Program-made: the position numbers and the translations under genes
Notes under the pieces: model-generated
Seen by the model: the letters and a program-made list of their open reading frames with translations, nothing else
The model's database searches: none
What the model was told of the DNA's origin: nothing
Part shown: positions 1 to 6,922 of the stretch, piece after piece
Layout: the number at the start of each line of letters is the position of its first letter
Numbering within the stretch: position 1 is the stretch's first letter
Assembly (NCBI GenBank): GCA_963974445.1
Contig: CAXBDI010000116.1
Location: 1-12,067 of the forward strand
Length of the DNA stretch: 12,067 nt
Reading direction: 5' to 3'
Source of the DNA: JACKII01 sp963974445
GTDB taxonomy: Bacteria; Pseudomonadota; Alphaproteobacteria; Bin95

Positions 1-505
1 GGAGGTATTGCTGGAATGCCCCGATCGGACTGAGGAATTTGCCGGCGGTAACCGTCAGCCAATCGGTCGCGAACAGGTTCAAATTCGCGAATTCGAGGGC
101 GACTTCAGTCGTGCCGTCCGTATTCACGGACGTCTCCAATTCGCCTTCGAACAGCATCAGATCCTTGTAGCTGACCAGAAAGATCGGCACGAATTTGCCG
201 CCAGCAAACGAACTGGAAGCGTTACCCGCCTCATTGTAGGTGAAGTCGGCGGTGCCGTAGCCGGTAAAATGCCATTTGATCGCCCTGTTGTCCTCGGTAG
301 TGGCTTCCTTCTTGGCTTCCTCTGCTTTCCGCTCCGCTCCATCGAGTCGCTTCTTGAGTTCCTGAAGCTGCTCTTCCATGGTCAGAACGCGCTCACGCAA
401 CGCTTCATTTGTTTCCGCGCTGGCTTGTTCCGGCCAGCCGGCCAGCCCAATAGCAGCCGCCACCGCCATTGCGACCACAGAAGCTTCCGCATACCGTATT
501 TTCAA
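1..505 (-). CDS. Porin-like outer-membrane beta-barrel protein, N-terminal part (runs off left edge)
   Basis: The reverse strand is open from a TTG at 505-503 to the window edge, giving 168 codons with no stop. A strong Shine-Dalgarno GGGAGGA (517-511) lies 5 nt before this TTG, which decides the start; the nearest upstream ATG (521-519) is in another frame and soon hits a stop. Residues 1-30 look like a Sec signal peptide: Lys/Arg near the start, an Ala/Val-rich core, and likely cleavage after Ala-Ser-Ala. Residues about 31-70 are charged and heptad-like, a probable coiled coil. From about residue 75 the chain alternates polar and aromatic residues like beta-strands (FTGYGTADFTY, then TVTAGKFLSPIGAF). 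Known porins such as ScrY and OprP-type proteins also put a periplasmic coiled coil before the barrel. The substrate is unknown and the C-terminus is not in view. It is transcribed away from the RND operon. Secreted barrel protein: fairly sure; family: not resolved. Confidence 0.8.
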   Translation of the reverse strand, partial: MKIRYAEASVVAMAVAAAIGLAGWPEQASAETNEALRERVLTMEEQLQELKKRLDGAERKAEEAKKEATTEDNRAIKWHFTGYGTADFTYNEAGNASSSFAGGKFVPIFLVSYKDLMLFEGELETSVNTDGTTEVALEFANLNLFATDWLTVTAGKFLSPIGAFQQYL

Positions 506-510
506 AGCTT

Positions 511-517
511 TCCTCCC
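511..517 (-). promoter_or_regulatory. Ribosome binding site deciding the TTG start of the porin-like gene
   Basis: On the reverse strand the sequence is GGGAGGA, then AAGCT, then TTG. It is close to the ideal anti-SD complement at suitable spacing. It supports the non-ATG start, and the first residues it yields (Lys-Ile-Arg before the hydrophobic stretch) suit a signal peptide. Confidence 0.7.
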
Positions 518-566
518 ACATGCTGAAATACGGGAGCTAGATGATCACTAATGGCGTATGGCGACA

Positions 567-580
567 TTGACATAAATCAA
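567..580 (-). promoter_or_regulatory. FNR/FixK/Dnr-type binding site upstream of the porin-like gene
   Basis: The plus strand reads TTGACATAAATCAA; toward the porin it reads TTGAT-TTAT-GTCAA. This fits the TTGAY-N4-RTCAA consensus of the FNR/FixK/Dnr branch of the CRP/FNR family, which acts in oxygen or NO control. The centre is at about 573.5, 68 bp from the porin start codon. If it sits at -41.5 (class II activation), transcription would begin near 532, leaving a short leader that includes the strong RBS. The -10 at the matching position (about 544-539, TCATCT) is weak, as is common for activator-dependent promoters. Direction and target are inferred. Confidence 0.6.
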
Positions 581-584
581 TGGC

Positions 585-745
585 CGGCAACAATCGGCGA
601 CGTCGATTTCGGCTACCTCCACGTCTCGGCCGGTACCGCAACACAAAACATGGCGTTGACCAACAGTACGGCGGATACCGGCGGCGTCAACGAAGCCCAG
701 CCAGATGCGACCTTGACCCTCGCGGGCGGTTTGTCGACCTCCAAG
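585..745 (+). pseudogene. Possible remnant of a choice-of-anchor-like surface-protein domain
   Basis: The frame open from 551 to 820 contains a stretch (about residues 12-60: VDFGYLHVSAGTATQ, then NMALTNSTADTGGVNEA) that resembles, from memory, the repeat of choice-of-anchor D-type beta-sandwich proteins (pattern: hydrophobic-DFG, VRVG, T-A-Q, LxVTNT). After about residue 65 the similarity stops and the translation becomes Arg/Ser-rich, typical of a non-coding GC-rich frame. No RBS sits at normal distance from the ATG at 551, and the FNR-type box lies inside the frame. I read this as a decayed fragment, not a working gene. The resemblance was not tested by search and may be chance. Confidence 0.3.
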
Positions 746-847
746 GTGTGCCGAAGCCGCAGACCCTCTGGTCATGGCGGATATCACCGGCCTCGGCTGG
801 ATGCAGTGTCGCCGCCTTAGGCCTTTTACCGCGGGCGATTGATCCCG

Positions 848-876
848 TTCGCCTCTCGCCTATATGCAGATATAAT
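848..876 (+). promoter_or_regulatory. Candidate sigma-70-type promoter for the RND-cyclase operon
   Basis: A perfect TATAAT lies at 871-876, with TTCGCC at 848-853 as a poor -35 (3 of 6 matches) and a 17-bp spacer. Perfect -10 boxes are rare by chance in this GC-rich DNA. It would give a leader of about 220 nt before the adaptor gene. The 8-mer CTATATGC occurs at 860-867, inside this promoter, and again at 912-919, 52 bp apart. No other gene on the plus strand lies between. Confidence 0.4.
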
Positions 877-1102
877 GAGGGCGGATTGTGATCCGATTGG
901 GTGGCCGCGCTCTATATGCGTAATGTCAGAGCAATTTTTCCCGCCCGGATGATTCTGCTTGTGCGGGGATGTTCTTGAGCGTTCGCCGCTCCTTTGGGGC
1001 AGGAAAGAACGCTGTAAATCTATGAAACTAGAGCCTTACCAATTCACCCATTCGGGTCGGTCGAGCGGCGCTCTAGAGCGGTGAAGAGCGAAGGAAACCA
1101 TT
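877..1102 (+). other. Leader/intergenic region with inverted repeats, no gene seen
   Basis: No coding frame with an RBS is visible. The region contains an inverted repeat AGCGTTC (978-984) / GAACGCT (1007-1013) with a 22-nt loop, and a weaker pair with one wobble, TTCCCGC (938-944) / GCGGGGA (963-969). It ends with the palindrome listed separately. None is followed by a T tract, so they do not look like intrinsic terminators. They could be operators, a structured 5' leader, or parts of a dispersed intergenic repeat. Confidence 0.35.
1069..1080. promoter_or_regulatory. Perfect 12-bp palindrome before the RND adaptor gene
   Basis: CGCTCTAGAGCG is a perfect 12-bp palindrome ending about 10 nt before the Shine-Dalgarno sequence of the adaptor. 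The hexamer GAGCGG occurs at 1063-1068 and again at 1076-1081, overlapping it. A repressor operator (TetR or MarR regulators often control RND operons) is possible, but no regulator gene is in view. It could also be part of a dispersed intergenic repeat. Confidence 0.35.
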
Positions 1103-2377
1103 ATGGAACGGCGCTCGTGGATCAAGCGATGGGCCTGGCGGTTACTGCCTTTGCTGGTGCTGAGCGTTGGCGGTCTCGGCTTTTTGCTGCTGGTCTCTAC
1201 CCGCCCGGAATTGGCGCAGCGCGACGTGGTGGAAAAGGTTTGGCCGGTCCGCGCTGCGCCGACCGTCACTACGTCCATCCGGCCGCAACTGCGCTTCTAT
1301 GGCGAGGTCGTGGCTGGCCGGGAGGTGGAGTTGCGCCCCTTGGTCAGTGGGCGCGTGGTGGACGTCGGTCCGCATTTCCAGAATGGCGGCAGGGTCGACG
1401 CCGGCGAGCTGTTGGTCGAAATCGACCGCTTCGAGTATGAGGCATCGGCGGCGGAGGCCGCGGCAGACCTGGCCGAGGCCAAGGCGCGGCTGCGGGAGTT
1501 GCAGACCGATCTCGCCGCCGGCAAGGCGATGCTGGAACGGGAGAAGGCAACTGAAAACTTGCGCCAGCGCGACGCCAAGCGCTATGCGGATCTGCAAAAG
1601 CGCGGCGCTGCCTCGATCAAATCCTCAGACGACGCCCAAATGGCGCTGCTGTCGGCGACCGAGCGGGTGATCGAACGGCGCTTTGGCATAGAGCGGTTGG
1701 AGGCGAACCTGGCGCGGCAGGCCGCAGTGATCCAGAAACTGCAGGTGAAGGAGCGCCGCGCGGCCCGCGATCTCAGCGAGACCCGGTTGTCGGCGCCGTT
1801 TGCCGGATATCTCACAGACATCGGCATCGAGGTCGGCAAGCGCGTCAGCCAGTCTGACCGCGCCGCCCGCCTGATCGACGGGTCGCGGCTGGACGTCCGC
1901 TTCAACATCGGCATGCAGCAATTCGGCGAGTTGCTGACCACCGGCGAGTTGGTGGGGCTGCCGGTAGAGGTGGTCTGGAGCCTGCAAGGCAATGCCCGCC
2001 GGTTCGCCGCGGTCATCGAACGCACCGGCTCGGAGATCGATCCCTCCAGCGGCGGTGTCGCCGTCTTCGCCCGCATCGAGAGCGGCGAGGCATCGCGCCT
2101 GCTGCGGCCCGGCGCCTTCGTCGAAGTGGCGCTGCCTGGCCCCGCTTATTCCGGCGTGGTGCGGCTGCCGGAAACCGCGTGGCATGACGGCCATGTGATG
2201 ATGGTCCAGGATAACCGGTTGCTGCCGCGCGAGGCAGTGCTTGTCCGGCGGATCGGCACCGATGTGCTGGTGCGCGGCGCGTTTGGCGACGACGAGTTGG
2301 CGCTGGTCACGGCCATCCCCGGTGTGCAGGAGGGCATGCGCGTCACCGTGGTAGGCGAGGACCGTCACGGTGGCTAG
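1103..2377 (+). CDS. RND efflux periplasmic adaptor subunit (HlyD/AcrA-type membrane fusion protein)
   Basis: This 424-aa protein should bridge an inner-membrane RND pump to an outer-membrane channel. Residues 1-9 are basic and 12-32 form one membrane anchor. A first lipoyl half lies at about 64-108 (FYGEVVAGREVELRPLVSG, then a Val-Asp-Ala-Gly-Glu-Leu-Leu turn). A coiled-coil hairpin rich in Ala, Glu, Arg and Leu spans about 112-225. The second lipoyl half follows (LSAPFAGYLTDIGIEVGKRV, 229-248), then a beta-barrel and a membrane-proximal domain to the end. Length is normal for the family. The start is supported by AAGGAA about 7 nt upstream. It has no lipobox Cys, so it is anchored by the N-terminal helix rather than by lipid. 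The gene overlaps the permease by 8 bp. Family assignment is firm; the pump's substrate cannot be read from the sequence. Confidence 0.93.
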   Translation: MERRSWIKRWAWRLLPLLVLSVGGLGFLLLVSTRPELAQRDVVEKVWPVRAAPTVTTSIRPQLRFYGEVVAGREVELRPLVSGRVVDVGPHFQNGGRVDAGELLVEIDRFEYEASAAEAAADLAEAKARLRELQTDLAAGKAMLEREKATENLRQRDAKRYADLQKRGAASIKSSDDAQMALLSATERVIERRFGIERLEANLARQAAVIQKLQVKERRAARDLSETRLSAPFAGYLTDIGIEVGKRVSQSDRAARLIDGSRLDVRFNIGMQQFGELLTTGELVGLPVEVVWSLQGNARRFAAVIERTGSEIDPSSGGVAVFARIESGEASRLLRPGAFVEVALPGPAYSGVVRLPETAWHDGHVMMVQDNRLLPREAVLVRRIGTDVLVRGAFGDDELALVTAIPGVQEGMRVTVVGEDRHGG

Positions 2378-5300
2378 CCCACCCCGGCCGCCGCGGTCCA
2401 CACCGGGCTCCGGTGCGGGTGAACCGCCGGAGCCTGGCGACCAGCCTCGGCCCCGCTCGTTCCTCAGCTTCTTCACTAGGCATCCCACCGCCGCCAATCT
2501 GGTGATGGTGATAATGTTCTTGGCGGGCATTGTCGGCCTCAGCCGGATGAACACCCAGTTTTTCCCGGATTTTGGCATCGATATGGTGCTGACCACGGTT
2601 GCATGGCCCGGCGCCAGCGCTGGCGATGTCGATGCCAATATCGTCCAATCCCTGGATCGGGAGGTGCGGTTTCTCGACGGCGTCAAGAACGTCATCTCCA
2701 CCTCGCGCGAGGGCTCCGGCAGCGTGTTGGTCGAGTTCGTGCCGGGCACCGACATGCAATCGGCGCTGGCCAACGTCGAAACCGCCGTCGCCCAGGTGAC
2801 GACCTTACCGGAGGACAGCGAAACCCCGGTTATCCGCCGCATCGTCCGCTACGACACCCTGGGCCGCGTGCTGCTGTCCGGTCCCATCGCCGAGGCGGAA
2901 CTGAAGCGCCTCGCCAAACTGGTGCGCGACCGGCTGATTCAGCGGGGCATCGACAAGGTCGACCTGTTTGGCGCCCGCGACGAGGAGATCCTGGTCGAAG
3001 TGCGGCCGGAGGTGCTGCGCTCGCTCGATCTGACCATCGGCGATATCGCGGCCCGCATCGGTGCGACCAGCCAGGACCTGCCGTCCGGCGATACCGGCGG
3101 CGGCGCGCAGAAGCAAATCCGCTCCATCGGTCTGGTGGAAGATGCGGCCGGTACCGCGGAGATCGAAGTGGTCTCGCGCACGACTGGCGAGAAAGTGCTG
3201 GTCGGCGACATCGCCCGGGTGACCGACAGTTTCGACGACGACGGCAACACTGCCTGGCTGCGCGGCGATTTCGCCATCAGCCTGCATGTCCAGCGCGCGA
3301 CCTCCGCCGACGCGCTCGACACCGCCCGGATCATGCGCGATACGGTGGCGGAATTGCGGGGCGAACTGCCGCCGGGCGTTACACTCACGGTCTATAACGA
3401 AGCCGCCAAGCTGATCGAGGGCCGTATCCGGCTTTTGGTCACTAACGGCATCGGCGGTCTGGTGATCGTGCTGTTGGTGCTGTTCATCTTTCTGAATACC
3501 CGCGTCGCGTTCTGGGTGGCGCTCGGCATTCCCACCGCCCTGTTCGGCGCCATGGGCGTTATGCTGTTGACCGGCCAGAGCATCAATATGATCAGCCTGT
3601 TCGGCATGATCCTGGTCCTTGGTATTGTCGTCGATGACGCCATTGTCGTCGGCGAACATGCGGAGATGCAAAGGGCCAGGGGCCTGAGCGGCCTCGCCGC
3701 CGCGGAATTGGGCGCGCAACGCATGGCCGCGCCGGTCCTGGCGTCGATCCTGACGACCATCGCGGCCTTCCTGCCGATGTTCGTGGTCGGCGACATCATC
3801 GGCACGATCATCCGCGCCATTCCGCTGGTGGTGGTGGCAGCGCTGCTCTGCTCGCTGATCGAGTGTTTTCTGGTGCTGCCGGGGCATTTGCGCCACGCGC
3901 TGGCGGGCGATCCGTCGAAGATGCTGCCGGCCCGCGCCCGCTTCAACCGCTGGTTCGACGGCATCCGCGACGGCTGGTTTCGCCGCCTCGTCCGGGTCGC
4001 GCTGCGCCGGCGCTACACCACAATCGCCACCGCTATCGCGATTTTGCTCATCGCCATCGGCCTGATCGCCGGCGGCCGCGTCGGCTTCACCTTCTTCCCG
4101 ACGCCGGAGGTCGATGTGGTCTTCGGCAACGTCAAGCTGGTGCCCGGCTCCAGCCGCGAAGCGGTGCGGGAGGCGTTGCTGAAGTTGGAGAACGCAGCCT
4201 ACGATGCCGCCCGCGAGCTATCCCCGGATGAGCCGCTGATCTTCACCAGCGTCGCCTTCGTCGGCACGCATCTGGGCGCGGATGGGCCGGGCGGCGTTGC
4301 GGGTGGCCAGACCTATGGCTCGGTCTTTTTGGAACTGTTGCCGTCGGAGGAGCGCGAGGTTCGCACCGCGGCTTTTGTCGCGGCGTGGAAGGCAAGGGCG
4401 CCGCTGATCGCCGACGTCGAATCGCTCACCTTCCCACCGGTCGGCGCCGGCCCGCCGGGACGCGAGATCGACATCCGGCTGTTCGGCGGTGAGCCGGCGG
4501 TGTTGAAGCAGGCGGCGGACGAGGTGCAATCGCTCGTCGCCTCGTTCCCCGGCATTTCGGACCTGGAGGATACCCTGCCCTATGGCAAGCAGGAGTTAGT
4601 GCTGAGCCTGACGCCGGCCGGCCGCGCCATGGGCTTTACCACGGAAAGTGTCGGCCGCCAGGTCCGCAATGCCTATGAGGGCGGCATCGCCAAGCGCTTC
4701 GCCCGCGGCGACGAGGAAGTGATCGTGCGTGTCCAACTGGATCAGCAAGAGTTGACTAAGCAGGCCTTGCAGGATCTCTACCTGCGCGGCCCGACCGGGG
4801 CGGAGGTGCCGCTGGCCGAGGTGGTCGCCACCACCACCCAGCGCGGCTTCGCCACCATCCGCCGGCAGGACGGTTTCCGCGAGGTCGCGGTCGCCGGCGA
4901 GGTCGATGAAGCCGTGACCACCGGCCAGGACGTGCTGGATGCGCTACGGCCGGACATTGCCGCCATCGCCGCCAAGTACAACCTGCAATTCCGCTTTGCC
5001 GGCAAGGCGGAGGAACAGGCGCAGACCTTCGGCGACATGCAGATCGGGGCGGCCATCGGCCTGGCGCTGATGTATATCATTCTGGCCTGGGTGTTCGGCA
5101 GCTACTGGCTGCCGCTGTCGGTGATGGCGATCATCCCGTTCGGCATGATCGGCGTCAGCTTCGGCCATTTGCTGATGGGCTACGACCTCACCTTCCTCTC
5201 CATGATTGGAATGCTGGGGCTCTCCGGTATTCTGGTGAACGATTCCATCGTGCTGATCTCGACCATCGAGCGGCGATTGAAAGACGGGATGCCGTTGCTG

Positions 5301-5600
5301 GAAGCCATAGAGCAAGGAACAACCGAACGCCTGCGGGCCGTGCTGCTCACCTCCCTGACGACGATTGGCGGGCTGGTTCCGCTAATGTTCGAAACCAGCA
5401 CGCAGGCGCAGTTTTTGATCCCGATGGCGATCACCATCGTCTTCGGCCTGGGCATCGCCACTTTGCTGGTGCTGGTGGTCGTGCCGGCCTTGGTAGCGAT
5501 CGGCTCGGACGTTAAGCAGGCGGGCGGGTGGGCGCGTGCTAAAGTCATGCCGCTCGCGACCCGCCCCGCACGAAACGCAACAGAGGCAGCGCCGCCATGA
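2370..5600 (+). CDS. RND-family efflux permease (AcrB-like inner-membrane pump)
   Basis: This 1076-aa protein is the proton-driven pump of a tripartite exporter. It starts with GTG inside the end of the adaptor (8-bp overlap), with GAGG 9 nt upstream. Residues 1-35 are a Pro-rich cytoplasmic tail. TM1 lies near 42-58; a first porter domain follows; the TM2-6 cluster spans about 350-505; TM7 lies near 550-568; a second porter domain follows; TM8-12 span about 893-1045. TM4 carries the proton-relay pair Asp422-Asp423 (GIVVDDAIVVGE). In TM10 the residue matching AcrB Lys940 is Asn957 (GILVNDSIVLI), a variant also found in other RND branches. Thr994 in LLTSLTT matches the conserved TM11 Thr. Both large periplasmic loops are present, so the protein is complete. 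The substrate is unknown; the TM4 acidic pair argues for a proton-coupled drug- or lipid-type pump. No outer-membrane partner gene is nearby. Confidence 0.95.
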   Translation: MASPPRPPRSTPGSGAGEPPEPGDQPRPRSFLSFFTRHPTAANLVMVIMFLAGIVGLSRMNTQFFPDFGIDMVLTTVAWPGASAGDVDANIVQSLDREVRFLDGVKNVISTSREGSGSVLVEFVPGTDMQSALANVETAVAQVTTLPEDSETPVIRRIVRYDTLGRVLLSGPIAEAELKRLAKLVRDRLIQRGIDKVDLFGARDEEILVEVRPEVLRSLDLTIGDIAARIGATSQDLPSGDTGGGAQKQIRSIGLVEDAAGTAEIEVVSRTTGEKVLVGDIARVTDSFDDDGNTAWLRGDFAISLHVQRATSADALDTARIMRDTVAELRGELPPGVTLTVYNEAAKLIEGRIRLLVTNGIGGLVIVLLVLFIFLNTRVAFWVALGIPTALFGAMGVMLLTGQSINMISLFGMILVLGIVVDDAIVVGEHAEMQRARGLSGLAAAELGAQRMAAPVLASILTTIAAFLPMFVVGDIIGTIIRAIPLVVVAALLCSLIECFLVLPGHLRHALAGDPSKMLPARARFNRWFDGIRDGWFRRLVRVALRRRYTTIATAIAILLIAIGLIAGGRVGFTFFPTPEVDVVFGNVKLVPGSSREAVREALLKLENAAYDAARELSPDEPLIFTSVAFVGTHLGADGPGGVAGGQTYGSVFLELLPSEEREVRTAAFVAAWKARAPLIADVESLTFPPVGAGPPGREIDIRLFGGEPAVLKQAADEVQSLVASFPGISDLEDTLPYGKQELVLSLTPAGRAMGFTTESVGRQVRNAYEGGIAKRFARGDEEVIVRVQLDQQELTKQALQDLYLRGPTGAEVPLAEVVATTTQRGFATIRRQDGFREVAVAGEVDEAVTTGQDVLDALRPDIAAIAAKYNLQFRFAGKAEEQAQTFGDMQIGAAIGLALMYIILAWVFGSYWLPLSVMAIIPFGMIGVSFGHLLMGYDLTFLSMIGMLGLSGILVNDSIVLISTIERRLKDGMPLLEAIEQGTTERLRAVLLTSLTTIGGLVPLMFETSTQAQFLIPMAITIVFGLGIATLLVLVVVPALVAIGSDVKQAGGWARAKVMPLATRPARNATEAAPP

Positions 5601-6883
5601 GTGATGAAACTCTCCGCAACTCCATCGCCGATTGGGTCATGGATGCGGCCCTGAACGGCACCGATATGCCTAGCCTGGTGGAAGGTACGGCCAACCGGCT
5701 GCTCGGCATTGGCGTGCCGCTCAGCCGCTGTCACGTGACCTTCCACATTCTGCACCCGTCGTTCGAATCGATGTCGCTGATGTGGCTGCGTGGACAGAAG
5801 GTGTCGAAGCACGAGTTCGTACACGGCAGCAGTTACAGTGCGCCTTTTACCCAGAGTCCGTTCTTTTTCATGATCGAGAACAACATCAAATATTTGCGGC
5901 GGCCGCTGACAGGCGATACGGCCTTGCTGGACTTCCCGGTTCTGGAAGAACTGCTGCAGGAAGGGTTCACCGATTATTTCTCCGTCATCGTGCCGTTCGG
6001 CAGTGCCGACATCTCGATGGCCGGCAATCGGCCAGACGGCATCGCGACATCGTGGGTAACGGACCGCGTCGGCGGGTTCTCCAACCAGGACCTGCGGGCG
6101 TTGCGGAATGTCGTGCCGTGGCTGGCCGTCGCCTGCAAACTCGCCATCCGCGAGCAGATCGCGCGAAACGTGGCGGAGGCGTATTTGGGCTATAGCGCCG
6201 GTCGGGAGGTGTTGAGCGGCCATATCCGTCTGGGCGACTACGAAACCATCAACGCCATCGCATGGCTCGCCGATCTGCGCGACTCCACCGGCCGGGTGGA
6301 GCGGTTGGGAATGGAACGATATCTGGCGCTGCTGAACGGCTTTCTGGAATGCACCGCCGGCGCGGTCCAGGCGTCCGGCGGCGAAATCCTTGCCTATCCG
6401 GGCGACGCGGTGCTGGCGATCTTCCGCCATGCAGACCCGGCGATTGCCGCCGAAATGGCGCTGGCAGCGGCAGCCGAGGCGCGGCGGCGGTTGTTCGACG
6501 TCAACGCCAATCTGGTGGAGGTCGGGCAGGAGACGCTGGCGGCCGGCCTGGCGATCCATCGCGGCGATCTGGCGTTCGGCAATATCGGCACCGGCGGCCG
6601 GCAGGCCTTCACCGTCATCGGCCCGGCGATCAATGCGGTCGAGCGCCTGGAAGCGCTCACGAAAACCACTGACTATCCGGTCATCCTCTCCGGCGACGTC
6701 GTCGATTTACTGGGGGAAGATACGCCGCGCCTGGATACGCTCGGCACCCGCATGATCCGTGGCAGTGAGGAGCCGATGCAGGTATTCGGCGCGTCGGACG
6801 ACATCCTTTTGCCCTACAAGGCGCCTGTCGGATATACAGAAACAGTGCTTGCCCCCTTTTCCGATACGCTGGAGCCGGCCTGA
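5597..6883 (+). CDS. Soluble class III adenylate/guanylate cyclase with N-terminal sensor-like region
   Basis: This 428-aa protein is predicted to make a cyclic nucleotide in the cytoplasm. The catalytic domain covers about 215-400. Metal-binding Asp226 (WLADLRDST) and Asp270 (YPGDAVLAIF) are present, as are the Asn346 and Arg350 of the INAVERLE motif that stabilise the transition state, and GLAIHRGDLAFGNIG (316-330), typical of the family. Thr339 (FTVIG) is at the base-specifying position of class IIIb enzymes, but the usual partner Lys four residues before Asp270 is Ala266. Residues 1-210 have no membrane segment and resemble the N-terminal region of many alphaproteobacterial cyclases (GVPLSRCHVTFHILHP), possibly GAF-like; I know no ligand. 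The ATGA overlap with the permease stop indicates translational coupling, so its output is tied to pump expression. Cyclase fold: very sure; product cAMP or cGMP: not decided. Confidence 0.9.
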   Translation: MSDETLRNSIADWVMDAALNGTDMPSLVEGTANRLLGIGVPLSRCHVTFHILHPSFESMSLMWLRGQKVSKHEFVHGSSYSAPFTQSPFFFMIENNIKYLRRPLTGDTALLDFPVLEELLQEGFTDYFSVIVPFGSADISMAGNRPDGIATSWVTDRVGGFSNQDLRALRNVVPWLAVACKLAIREQIARNVAEAYLGYSAGREVLSGHIRLGDYETINAIAWLADLRDSTGRVERLGMERYLALLNGFLECTAGAVQASGGEILAYPGDAVLAIFRHADPAIAAEMALAAAAEARRRLFDVNANLVEVGQETLAAGLAIHRGDLAFGNIGTGGRQAFTVIGPAINAVERLEALTKTTDYPVILSGDVVDLLGEDTPRLDTLGTRMIRGSEEPMQVFGASDDILLPYKAPVGYTETVLAPFSDTLEPA

Positions 6884-6893
6884 GGCCAGGGAC

Positions 6894-6904
6894 GTCATGA
6901 TGAC
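6894..6904. promoter_or_regulatory. Small inverted repeat before the dehydrogenase gene
   Basis: GTCAT-G-ATGAC lies in the 39-bp gap between the cyclase stop and the dehydrogenase start, directly before its AAAGGAG ribosome site. The arms are only 5 bp, so it could be a weak operator or chance. No promoter is evident in this gap. Confidence 0.2.
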
Positions 6905-6922
6905 AATAAAGGAGCCGCAGCC

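Noticed and set aside
8..526. Plus-strand open frame opposite the porin
   Set aside because: The minus strand here encodes a signal peptide and barrel-like strands behind a strong RBS; the plus-strand product has no such features.
551..820. Small plus-strand gene of 89 codons
   Set aside because: No RBS at proper distance, Arg/Ser-rich random-looking end, and an FNR-type site inside it. Kept only as a possible domain remnant.
1625..2842. Antisense open frame across the adaptor and permease start
   Set aside because: It overlaps the well-supported sense genes and their overlap junction; composition is that of a shadow frame.
5180..6559. Long antisense open frame (459 codons) across the permease end and the cyclase
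   Set aside because: It lies opposite two clearly coding genes with intact family motifs. Its translation is rich in Arg, Gln, His and Pro with no recognisable domain, typical of antisense frames in GC-rich DNA.
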